A stretch of DNA of 64,000 nt, from NCBI GenBank assembly GCA_015039315.1, contig WIDE01000038.1, positions 160,629 through 224,628 on the forward strand. Direction: 5' to 3'. The stretch's first letter is position 1. Each line of letters starts with the position of its first letter. Origin of the DNA: Clavulina sp. PMI_390 (Eukaryota; Basidiomycota; Agaricomycetes; Cantharellales; Hydnaceae). Under the pieces are notes generated by a model, which made no database searches, had not been told where the DNA came from, and saw nothing but the letters and a program-made list of their open reading frames with translations. Shown piece after piece: positions 9,096 through 18,613 of the stretch. Both the position numbers and the translations under genes were made by a program.

Positions 9096-10845
9096 ATGGC
9101 GACGCTTGCACACTCCCCTCCGATGTTCCCCATGACCCCGCCTCTGCACACCACCACCGCCCCTCCTCTGCGCATTAGCTCGGCAGACTTCCATCGTAAA
9201 CAACCCCGCGACGACCAGCGCCAGCGCCGTCGATCCTCTCCTCATACCGCTGCCACCACTGCTCATCGTGCCTGCGCCGGCAGTCGCACGAGCATCACGG
9301 CGCTGCCAACCATGAGCTACTGCCTACACAAGCTGCCGTATCTCTCACCCGAGGATGCTCAGCCGATGATCGCGCACAACTCGTCGCCGCGCTCTGACGA
9401 AAGCCTGCGCGAATCCATGGTGAGTTGCCACACTAGCCATATACACACACCTCGGCGGGGCCACTCACAAGCTGCTGCTTTTTTCTTTTTCCCTTGCTTT
9501 CCTCCTTCGTCTCTCGACGCCTCGCCCCAACGGATATATCAAAACTCCGTATCTATCTGACGTCGCCCCCTGGATTATGATCATGATGCCTGAATCGCAA
9601 TGCACTCCACGTACCAAAAACTTCTTTTCGCACCTTTTTGCCCGTCGTGTGCTTGTCATTCATTTCGCCATTTACGCTGTGGCGTCTACGCTCCGACCGG
9701 TCTTCACTTCTTTTCATCAAACCACTCCTCGTCCCCTTTCGCTTGGTACTACATGCACTCACTCACTCACTTCTGATCTACTCGGGTCCTGTTCCTGCCG
9801 CCATCGATATGATGCTACAATGACGCGCCTTCCCTGTCTGTCTCCCTGATTGCCGCGTCTGCGCGGGGTGGAAAATCGTCAACCACAACAACAACTCAAC
9901 TCGCCAATCCCCCACACATACATCCCCATGTCTCACCTGTCCCTTACCTGCCCCTGACCCGCCCTAATCGAACATCCTCACACTTATCAGCTATGGGACT
10001 CGCTTGCCGCTACCCAGCGGGATCGCTCGCGCTCTACCGCTCCTACCTCAATAAGCAGCGAGTATCTCGGTTGCGTAACGTGTAATAACGCAATCGCGCT
10101 CCACCACCAAGCCCCTCCACCGCATGCTTCGTACCCCTTATCAGCACCAGCAGCATTATCAGTCCCTTCTTCTCACCGCCCGGGATTGCATCCTCGCATG
10201 GAGAGCTCCAGCTCATCGTCCTATTCTTCTGCGTCCTCCTCCGCGTCCGCTTCATACTCACAACCCACATCAACTTCCCCGGTAATGCGCACCTCTTCTG
10301 CTCACTCTCTTACCCCCTCGACGCGCTCCGTCCACTCGAACCACTCGGGACACTCGGGGAAGAAGATCTTCTCCCTGACACCGCTCGATGGGACGCATCC
10401 GCACGAGCACCCCGCGAGTGTATCGCCAACCCTCGCAGAGATCAACGAGTACGAGTACGAGAGCGACGATGCGGATGTGGAGGACGAGGATGGAGATGGG
10501 GTGTTTGTAGGGACGATGAAGGCAGGCCGCCGAGCCTCGTCCTCTGCTTCAGCCACTAGTGCGGAGAGAGTGAAGCGCGCTGCTATCCTACGCCAGAACT
10601 CGCGCGCGAGTGTACGGGATCGCGCCAACTCGGGAGCAGATATGGGGCTTGGGCTCAGTGCTTTGACGCTTGGTCACCCGCACCCTCATCCTCCTACCTC
10701 ATCGACTTCCCGCTCCCACCTTGGTGCTAGCTCTAGTTCCCCTCCCAAGGGCGAGGACGGGTATGTCCTGCAGCGAACGACGAGCAGTAAGCGCGCAAAC
10801 GGGTTCTTCACGGGCGGCGGCTTCACTCGGATCGAGAACTACTAA
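9096..10845 (+). CDS. Serine-rich protein of unknown function (two exons)
   Basis: I do not recognise this protein. Exon 1 is 9096-9419 and exon 2 is 9991-10845, joined in phase 0 across a 571-nt intron (GTGAGT donor at 9420, TTATCAG acceptor at 9990). The product is 392 residues. The frame is open across both exons and codon use is sound, which supports the join. Visible features: a basic Arg-rich patch (QRQRRRS), a segment with two close cysteines (EYLGCVTCNNAIALHH), long Ser/Ala tracts, His-Pro repeats, an acidic stretch (EYEYESDDADVEDEDGDG) and a C-terminus GFFTGGGFTRIENY that looks like a motif. Mostly low-complexity and probably disordered, it could be a regulatory or signalling protein. 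An additional intron inside the 571 nt is not excluded. Confidence 0.65.
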
Positions 10846-12708
10846 ACAAAAGAAAAAACGATAATCCTCACTTGCCCCCATTCAATCCCCCCTCCCATCC
10901 CCCAAAATGATTCATTTTCATTGTGGTTTTTATCTTTTGCACTCACGAAATTATCTATTCGCATTCTTCCTTCCTTCACGACCATCATCGCATCGTATCA
11001 CATGACATGCATTGCTTGCTCGACTTGCCTATATTTCGCGTCTCGCTTCTCTCTCTTTCGTGTAACACTAGTACTCATTTCACTCTTCACGATCATGCAT
11101 CAACCCCTCACTGCATTATCTATCTACTTACTCTATTGGGCCAGCGTTCATTCAATCCTCCTTCCGTGCCTCCCCTACTTTGTTCCCTCCCTCCCTCCAC
11201 CTCTTTGGACCATTTCTTCTTCCACTGTCTGTTTGAATGCTCGCTTAGTTGTCTGCTTGCCTGTCTGCTTCCTTGCCTGATCGCCTCATCCAAAAGTTGC
11301 TGTACCAATTCAATGTATTACTACTGTTCGCCCAAGGGCTTCGCTTCCTTGTCATTTTCTTCTTTTACGCCATACCATAGGACACTTCTTTAACAAATGT
11401 GGATTGCTTTGCTTCGTCTTCTTTTTTTTCCTCGTCTCTCATGCGTGGAGTGACATCGAAAGTTTTTGCATGTGAGAACAACAAGTCAGTCAGACGGAAG
11501 CGCGAGACTACGAAGACGGAGAGACTAGGAAAAAGGAAGGAAGGGATGCTAGCAAGGCAAGGTTCAATTAAGCATATACTCGCGGGACAACGTGCTTGTT
11601 CGTTTCTCTTTTTCCTTCTGAGTCTAACGAATTCCACATGCATTCCCGTGCTACCGATACAATCCCTCAGGACACCCGGGATAACTGGTAAGACGCATGC
11701 CGCTATCCCGCGGGCTAATCACGAGGATCCGTGCATACCCCATCAGGACGAGATACACATGCACATCGCGCAGCATGGACATGTGCATGTGCGCACTTCT
11801 ATTTGGGATTCAGGAGGAGCGCCCGAGGGGGAAGACAGGAAAGGAAGGCAGCTGGCAAGTCAAAAAAGTGAACGTGGCATGGCGTGACCCCAAAAAAGTC
11901 AAAAAAACAATATCAACGCGGCACACAGGATCTTATTGTCCATTTTGAGATACACGCGCGCATGGGCGGCTAGCTTGGTCGTGAGTGAGTGAGTGGAATG
12001 ACACATAAGATACGGAGCGGGAGCGGGTGCGCGCCTGATTGAGCGACGCCGCGCTGGTCGGATTCTCCGGATAGGAGGAGCAGCCTCCCTGATATGGATA
12101 AGACTTGGAAAGAGTGTGTCCCGTGCCTTGGGCTGAGTCAATAAGCTTTTGAATCTCTGAGAGTTGATGCCTGATCCAATCGGCTGGGGCTGGGCGGAGA
12201 ACGTTCAGTCCCAGTTTTGGCAAGCCCGCTGGCTCAAAGATGGGGAGGGTGGGATGACCAGCCCTCCGATTTACAACCCCCGATGATGATGAGATTGAGT
12301 GTGTGGTGGTGATGGCAGTGCTGAGTAAGACGGACGCGGATAAGGAGATAGAGAAAGGGGAGGATTGGTTTGATGATCCGCCCGTCTATCCGTCCGTCAG
12401 TCCAATGAGATCGGATGAACGGGTGTGAGCGCTAGAGGAGACGACGAGGGGATGAGATGGAATATCATCTCAGTGGGCACAGCACAATTTGCCATCCACC
12501 TTGTTTGGGATCCGTGACGCGGAGGAAGAGGAGGACGTTGGCAATTTGCAAGCACTGGCACAAATCAAATGCGCGGAATCCGACGGGTATCAGCGATAAT
12601 TGACAAAAAGAATGTGGGTAGACCTGAAGCGATAAGGAGATTTTAATCGGAGGAAGATACGGATACCCCTACGTCATGAGAAAATATGCATGAACTCACA
12701 TCAAGATT
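10846..12708. other. Intergenic; pyrimidine-rich 3' flank then nothing assignable
   Basis: From about 10860 to 11400 the plus strand is strongly C+T rich, continuing the bias of the preceding transcript, so it may be its 3' UTR. A run of GTGAGTGAGTGAGTGG occurs near 11981. From 11640 to 12708 no frame has a motif or a consistent exon pattern. Confidence 0.4.
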
Positions 12709-14058
12709 CTACTGGGTAGCCAGCAGTCGGCCTGCGAAGCGCGCTGAGAGGTTATCCCAGTCCTTTCCGTCTCGCGAGACCACATCCCGCCGGACTCGGA
12801 TATGAAGCTCTGCCCTAGTCTCAAGGATCGCAATTAGATCATCAACAATCCTTTCCGTTCGTGCTATCATTACCCAGGAGTTCAAGCTGTGCAATTCGAG
12901 CCTTGTCAGGTGGGGGAAATGTGCCCAATTGGGGGAAGATACCGCGCTAGAGTCTGGATCAACACTACTACAGTGCGCACATAGAGCTGTGCGCAAGCTG
13001 GATATCGGATATGCGCCCCAGTTCAATGGGAATGAGAGAAATTCAAGGTTGCGCGTCCATACAGGTGGCGACCACTGTTGCTGTGTGGCCAATACGTCAT
13101 CCGCCACTGAGAGGACAAGCGTTCGAATTGGGGGCATATTTCCCGATTGATCCATCAATCCAACGTAAGAATGGCATAAAAGGCTCCGCAGCGCAGGAAC
13201 GATGAGAAGGCGGTGGAGCTCGCAGTCTCCAACATGAAGGAATTGTAGCTGTGGAAGGACTATTGGATGAGGAGGATAGATGAAACTTCCACGGTGCTCT
13301 GTCAAGGGAAACCCCAGGTAAACCAACGAGGTACATTGGCTCAAAAATTCCAAGAAGTTAGGGAATTGATGAATCTCAATGATGGTCACCCTAAGATAGG
13401 TCAAGAGGGGAGATCGTATATTCTGGAGAGAAGGCACATGGCAGTAGTCGACAACACAAGAAAAATGAAGTCGATTGAGCGCAGGAGCTGTGGTGGTATC
13501 GTTGAATATCGGGGGCAGTTCTCCTTGACCAGCAGATTTGGTGATTCTAATCGAGAGATTCTTCAGAATGGGTAATGGGCCGTGTAGAGGAAATAAGTGA
13601 GAGTAAAAGCTGCGAGGAATTACTAGAAATAAGAGAGAACGGCATCGAGGAATGACGGCCAGCACCAGGTTCAGCAAGGGCGACGACGTATTCCAATCGA
13701 CTCTTCTGATAGTACAGACATCAAATTCCAAATCAAGTGGAAAATCACCGGCACGGTGAACTTGCCATCGAAAGGCTAAAATATCTAACCGAGAGGGACT
13801 GGGGAGTTTCACAATTATATAGGACCAGAGTTTGCCCATTGAGAGAGCAATGGATCTCCACTGACTGCAGATGTAGCTGATGGTCAGCGCGCTATTTAAA
13901 TGTCTTCGATGGCCGGGAGCATCGATTGAGCAGATTGAATGAGGAGTACTGTTAGTGATGGGTGAATATTTGTCAGGGCGCAGCACCCCCATATCCGGTG
14001 TTGCGAGGGTGAAAATATGTTGAAGTATTTCCACGGCGAGTGAACCAATGTTTGCCAT
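12709..14058 (-). CDS. F-box domain protein
   Basis: Single exon, 449 residues from the ATG at 14058 (MANIGSLAVEILQHIF), the same N-terminal layout as the other members. F-box core at residues 5-16, followed by RRHLNSALTISYICSQWRSIALSMGKLW, the LRR-like body with CTSLVYLGFPL, VGDCELHRLLIVPALRSL and QQWSPPVWTRNLEFLSF, and the C-terminal block DLIAILETRAELHIRVRRDV. The frame is intact with a TAG stop at 12709-12711. It is the first of three minus-strand F-box loci up to 18170. Expected role: SKP1-binding substrate adaptor of an SCF ligase; substrate unknown. Confidence 0.85.
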   Translation of the reverse strand: MANIGSLAVEILQHIFTLATPDMGVLRPDKYSPITNSTPHSICSIDAPGHRRHLNSALTISYICSQWRSIALSMGKLWSYIIVKLPSPSRLDILAFRWQVHRAGDFPLDLEFDVCTIRRVDWNTSSPLLNLVLAVIPRCRSLLFLVIPRSFYSHLFPLHGPLPILKNLSIRITKSAGQGELPPIFNDTTTAPALNRLHFSCVVDYCHVPSLQNIRSPLLTYLRVTIIEIHQFPNFLEFLSQCTSLVYLGFPLTEHRGSFIYPPHPIVLPQLQFLHVGDCELHRLLIVPALRSLLCHSYVGLMDQSGNMPPIRTLVLSVADDVLATQQQWSPPVWTRNLEFLSFPLNWGAYPISSLRTALCAHCSSVDPDSSAVSSPNWAHFPHLTRLELHSLNSWVMIARTERIVDDLIAILETRAELHIRVRRDVVSRDGKDWDNLSARFAGRLLATQ

Positions 14059-14585
14059 GAGACGAGATCTTGTTTTGGCCAACCAAAAGAGATACAGGGT
14101 CGTATACTTTGAATGGATCCCGATCTACTTGCAGTAGCAAGCAGTAAATCAGGAGACGAGCGCCCACAATACGACACAACAAGACGTGAGAACCCTGCTC
14201 CTTCATGTGAACGAAAAAAGCTGAACTGGGCAGCTGACATCAGTCGTAACTTTTTTAAATGGCCAGTAAATCAGCTTTATATATGTTATTCCCTACGGGC
14301 CCTCAAATACGTGGGCATCCATCTACTTTGGAGGAGGTAGGGGCGAGGGAAATCGAGGAAACCCATCGCGGAAAAGAGGGAAACGGAGCAGGCGTATGTG
14401 TGTGTCCAGGGGAATGTCAGAGGGCCAAATCTGATGTGAATATCGTCATGAGTAAATTGCCTCGCCTAACAGAAAGCTAAGTCACAAAATCCGGACACCG
14501 GGTTTGCATCTTGACAGCGACAGGGGGTTGAAATTTGCTGAATAACTTATATCATGAACAGTAACATATATTTCATTTATCACAG
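14059..14585. other. Intergenic, no feature seen
   Basis: Upstream region of the F-box gene at 12709-14058 and 3' flank of the F-box pseudogene. No convincing frame, repeat or RNA signal. Confidence 0.4.
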
Positions 14586-15950
14586 CTACCAACGTTCTGT
14601 GCTCTGATCAACCATCATTAATCGGCCGCCAAAGCAAGCTGAAAGCGCAACCCAATTTTGACTACCCCGGTTGACGAGTTCCTGCTGGACCTACACACAC
14701 AAACCCACACGAGCCTCGAATATATCGACCAAATCCTGGGCCATGGTGCCCACATGCACCTCATAAAGAGATGATGGCTTCAGCTGGAAAGCGAGCGTCT
14801 TCAACTTCGGGAGGTGTGCCCAGAAAGACATCATGGTAGATTCCACATTTGGCTCTATTGAAAGACCCCGTGCACAGAGGGCTGATCGAATAGAAGATAT
14901 ACGTAGCATGCTCCAGTTTACCGGGAACGAGAGAGACTTGACATGTTTCATCCACTGAGGTGGCGACCATTCCTGCTGCGCGGTAAATTTCTCACTCGGA
15001 AGGGGCATGGTCAGGGTCCGAATGAGAGGAACGTCGCTCGAGTCCATACGCGCATTATAATCGCGCAGCGTGAGGCGCCTAAGGGCAGGAGCTTTTAGGA
15101 GGCGATCAAGCTCACAGTCCTTGACGGTGAGGGATTCAAGTTGTGGAAGGCTGATCGGGTGCAGGGGGTACATGACAAAGCTCCTGTTCCAGTTGTACGG
15201 AAATATCAGGTTGGTCAATGAGGTGCACTCCCCCCAAAAGTCCCAGAACTTGGGGACCAGCTGGACCTACAAAGGGCCCATCCAGAACTCCCGGAGTCGG
15301 GAGAAGTTTATATTCTCAATGAGATGTAGATGGGTATAGTTGAAGTATGAGAAATGGAGGCGCTTGAGCACTGGTGCGACAGCGGAATTTTCGAGAATGG
15401 GGTTGATAGATGTGGTTCCTCCCGCGGTGGACTGGCAGATCTCGATGTAAATCGCTTCCAAGATAGGTAGCTGACCGCGCAGTGGAAATATTTGAGTATA
15501 TAGATTCTGGGGAATTGTGGGGATGTGAAGAGATCGGCACCGAGGGAGAAGCTTCAAGATGAGCTCTAATAAACGCGAAGTAGCATCCCCGTCGTAATCT
15601 TGAGCCTCAGAGACTTCAACCTCTAGATTGAGCGCGCATGTCCCTGCTCGATTAATCTGCCACTGCAGAATAGATGTCTCCGATATGGACGTTTCAGGCA
15701 GTGGAACAATCACATACGACCATAACTCTCTCAATGATAGCGAGATAAGTCTCCATTGCCGACAAACATAGCTGGTGGCTAGAGCGGTAGATAAGTGTGA
15801 TCGGTGTTGCACAGAATCGATCGAGCATATAGGACGATGTGGATCGAGGAAGGGGATAATGGGGGACCACTCCGTATGGATGACAAGTGGGACTGAGAGT
15901 ATAAAGATTTGTTGGAGGAGTTCGGTAGGGAGAGCGCTTATATTTGACAT
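14586..15950 (-). pseudogene. F-box gene with two in-frame TAG codons
   Basis: From the ATG at 15950 (MSNISALPTELLQQIF) to TAG at 14586-14588 one frame runs 455 codons and aligns throughout with the paralog at 16800-18170. Two TAG codons interrupt it, at 15267-15269 (after FWMGPL) and at 14691-14693 (after RVGLCV); no frameshift is needed. In the paralog the second site reads CGT GTG CAG GTC CAG, where this copy has TGT GTG TAG GTC CAG, so two C-to-T changes lie five bases apart. At the first site the paralog has CGG. Downstream of each stop the frame still encodes family sequence (CTSLTNLIFP, KDCELDRLL, WSPPQWM). The likely product is a 227-residue truncated F-box protein, or nothing. Decay looks recent. 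Confidence 0.85.
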
Positions 15951-16799
15951 GAGTAGGCTCTAATACGACGGATGAGATGTTTCCAGTAAATCAAGGACTT
16001 AAAGAGACATTCTACCCACCAAAACGACCACCGTTCCTGAGATCGTGGTAGTTGGAACAAATATTCAACAACTAGCGCCTCGGCTCAAGATCCCGATGTG
16101 CATCGTTTTTGCAAATAGATTCAGTAGCATGTCAACGCTGAATGTTATCGGATCTGGACGGCGCCGTGTCAATGCTGCCCCCTTGAGGCGCGGAAAGAAT
16201 GTTTTGTTGGCGATGAACTTGCGTTGAGACATCTGTGCGGATGAAACGTCCGTATATAACAGAACAGAGCTCACAGCGCAGCGACCAATACTAAAATCAA
16301 TTATTCCTACCGCATGAAAAACTCTGTCCTTGTGTAATCTCAAAACGGAAGCCATCAATAAACCACACGCTTGGTCCCAAAACTGTCACTCCAGCGTTTG
16401 AAGCTAGGTACAACAACTATGATCCTGACCAAGATTGCAGTAATCACATGTAAAAATACGATCGGGACTCATCATTATGATAGTATGTCGTTCCAATGAT
16501 TAATGGTACGAGGGTATCGTATTCGCTTCTGAATGGGCGACGTCGCCATTCAACACAAGGCCATACGGGGTGTTCCTTTAGTTGGGAGCAGATACACACG
16601 CTCGCACATCCTGGAGTTTGGGGAGGAAGAATGAAGGGTTCTAAAGTAAAACGAGTCCAGCAAAGAACGATGAGGGCAAGAAACATCGATATTGTTCTCA
16701 TGAATCGGCGTGGAATGGAGATCCAGACGGCGATCCACTCGAGAACAGCGGCGTTTACAACGAGACGGCACTACCAAGATCATGAGGGATAGTGTGGTA
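15951..16799. other. Intergenic, no gene seen
   Basis: 849 bases between two minus-strand F-box loci. The part next to 15950 resembles the region upstream of 18170, consistent with duplication including the promoter. No frame with motifs. Confidence 0.4.
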
Positions 16800-18170
16800 T
16801 CACCAGTATTCTATCCGCTCGTCCACCGCCACCAATCGGTCGCCATAGCGAGTCGAAAGCTCATCCCAGGTCTCGCCGCCCTGGTTGATGAGTTTTTGCT
16901 GGACCTGCACACGCAAATCCGTCCGAAAATCAAGTATTGCAACCAGATCTTGCACCATGCTGTGCGTTCCTCTGCTTCCAAGCTCTGACAGCTTCATATA
17001 AATGGTGAGGGTCTTCAACTTAGCAAAGTGCGTCCAAAGAGCCACCAATTCGGATTGAGCATAGGAACCATGGCCCGAAGAGCGCGCACAAAGGGCCGAT
17101 CGTATGGCTCGGGTAGGTGGCGAGAACCAGTTAGTGGGGAACGACAGCAGTTCGACGTTTTGCATCCACATGGGTGGTGACCACTCCTGTCGCATATTGA
17201 ACACCAGGTTTGGAATCAGCATGGTGAGACTTCGAATCGGGGGGACATTGCTTGAATCCATGCGCTGTTTGTAATCACGCAATGTGAGGTTCTCGAGAGC
17301 GGGAGCTATGAGGAGGCGATCGAGCTCGCAGTCTCGTACCAAGAGTGATTCAAGCCTTGGAAGTTCAATTGGGTGGAGGGGGTAGACCTCAAAGTCTTGG
17401 TTCCAGTTGAGAGGGAATATCAGGTGTGTTAATGAGGTACATTCCTTCAACAAACTAAAGAACTCGGGGAACAAGTGGACCCGCAGCGGGCCCATTGAAA
17501 GCTCCTTTAGCAGCGAGAGGTCAATGTTCTCGACGAGATTTAGACGGTCATAATCAATGAACCAGAAATGAAGGCCCTCAAGTGCGGGCGCAACAGCAGG
17601 ATTTTGGAAAATAGGATCGGGTGGCTTCACTTTTCCCCCGCTAGCCAGGTAGATTCGAATGTAGATCCTCTTGAGGATGGGTAGCTGGCGATGTAAAGGG
17701 AATATCCGGGAATATAACTCCTGGGAGATTGGGGGAATTCGAAGGGATTGACATTGTGGAAGGAGCGATTGGATCAACTCCAATGAACCTGGCGAAACAA
17801 TCCAATCGAGAAGGAAGTTTCTCGTCCTAGATAAATCAGACTCCAGATCGAGTGGACATGTACCCGCAAGGCGTAGCTGCCACTCCACAATAGAGGTCTC
17901 CAATGGGGAGCGATCGAATAGTTGTATGATCACACGGGACCACAGTTCGCCCACTGAGAGTGCGATATTTCGCCACTGACGACATACATAGCTGATGGCT
18001 AGAGCTATAGATAGATGTCTTCTCCGTGGATTAGAGTCTATGGAGCAAATAGTGGGATGCGGCTCGAGTACAGGGATGATGAGGGGCCATTCACTACCAG
18101 TTGTGGCTGGGATCGACAGAGAAAAGATGTGTTGGAGGAGTTCGACGGGGAGCTCGCTGATCCTCGACAT
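16800..18170 (-). CDS. F-box domain protein
   Basis: Single exon, 456 residues from the ATG at 18170 (MSRISELPVELLQHIF). The open frame extends to 18236 but has no earlier ATG, and this start matches the paralogs. F-box at residues 4-16, then RRHLSIALAISYVCRQWRNIALSVGELW and an LRR-like body with CTSLTHLIFPLNW, VRDCELDRLLIAPALENL and EWSPPMWMQNVELLSF. The tail is the full family type (DLRVQVQQKLI...ELSTRYGDRLVAVD). It is the intact sister of the pseudogene at 14586-15950 and shows what that copy has lost. Predicted SCF adaptor; target unknown. Confidence 0.86.
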   Translation of the reverse strand: MSRISELPVELLQHIFSLSIPATTGSEWPLIIPVLEPHPTICSIDSNPRRRHLSIALAISYVCRQWRNIALSVGELWSRVIIQLFDRSPLETSIVEWQLRLAGTCPLDLESDLSRTRNFLLDWIVSPGSLELIQSLLPQCQSLRIPPISQELYSRIFPLHRQLPILKRIYIRIYLASGGKVKPPDPIFQNPAVAPALEGLHFWFIDYDRLNLVENIDLSLLKELSMGPLRVHLFPEFFSLLKECTSLTHLIFPLNWNQDFEVYPLHPIELPRLESLLVRDCELDRLLIAPALENLTLRDYKQRMDSSNVPPIRSLTMLIPNLVFNMRQEWSPPMWMQNVELLSFPTNWFSPPTRAIRSALCARSSGHGSYAQSELVALWTHFAKLKTLTIYMKLSELGSRGTHSMVQDLVAILDFRTDLRVQVQQKLINQGGETWDELSTRYGDRLVAVDERIEYW

Positions 18171-18613
18171 TGATGAGTCCTGATATAGAGGAAGAGATGT
18201 TACGAATAAGGCAAAGGGTTCATGAGGTACGCACACTACCCGTGGTTGCCTGGTTCCAAACAGTTGACAACTGGTTTTGCGCCTGTTTTTTTGGGAGTCT
18301 GGATGGCGTTCCTACTCTTACGTCTTTCCAAGACTTTATTACCATTTTTTTTTATTGCGCGTCACCGTCGGTCATGGTCTGAAAGCACTACTCATGTGCA
18401 GAACATTAACATTCTCGAAGGCGCGGAAGGAAAGAACTCAATGACGCAACCGACGGACGCAACTCGTGGGAACTGTGTGCCTCCCATTTCGCGAACGTGT
18501 TGCCGGGCCCGCCACCGCGTTACTCTTGAGCGCATACGCCTGTGATCCTCGCTCTGTGAATGCGTATAAGAGCATTGCTGGCTCCCACCATCTTGATACC
18601 ATAGCTTGTCATT
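18171..18613. promoter_or_regulatory. Shared upstream region between F-box and DDHD genes
   Basis: 443 bases separate divergent start codons (F-box at 18170 on minus, DDHD at 18614 on plus). GCGTATAAGAG near 18562 is a TATA-like element about 50 bases upstream of the DDHD ATG. That promoters of both genes lie here is inferred from orientation. Confidence 0.4.

Noticed and set aside
14686..15270. Ten-base GTAGGTCCAG at both TAG sites as mini-introns
   Set aside because: It begins GT and ends AG, but 10 nt is far below any spliceosomal intron length, and removal would shift the frame.
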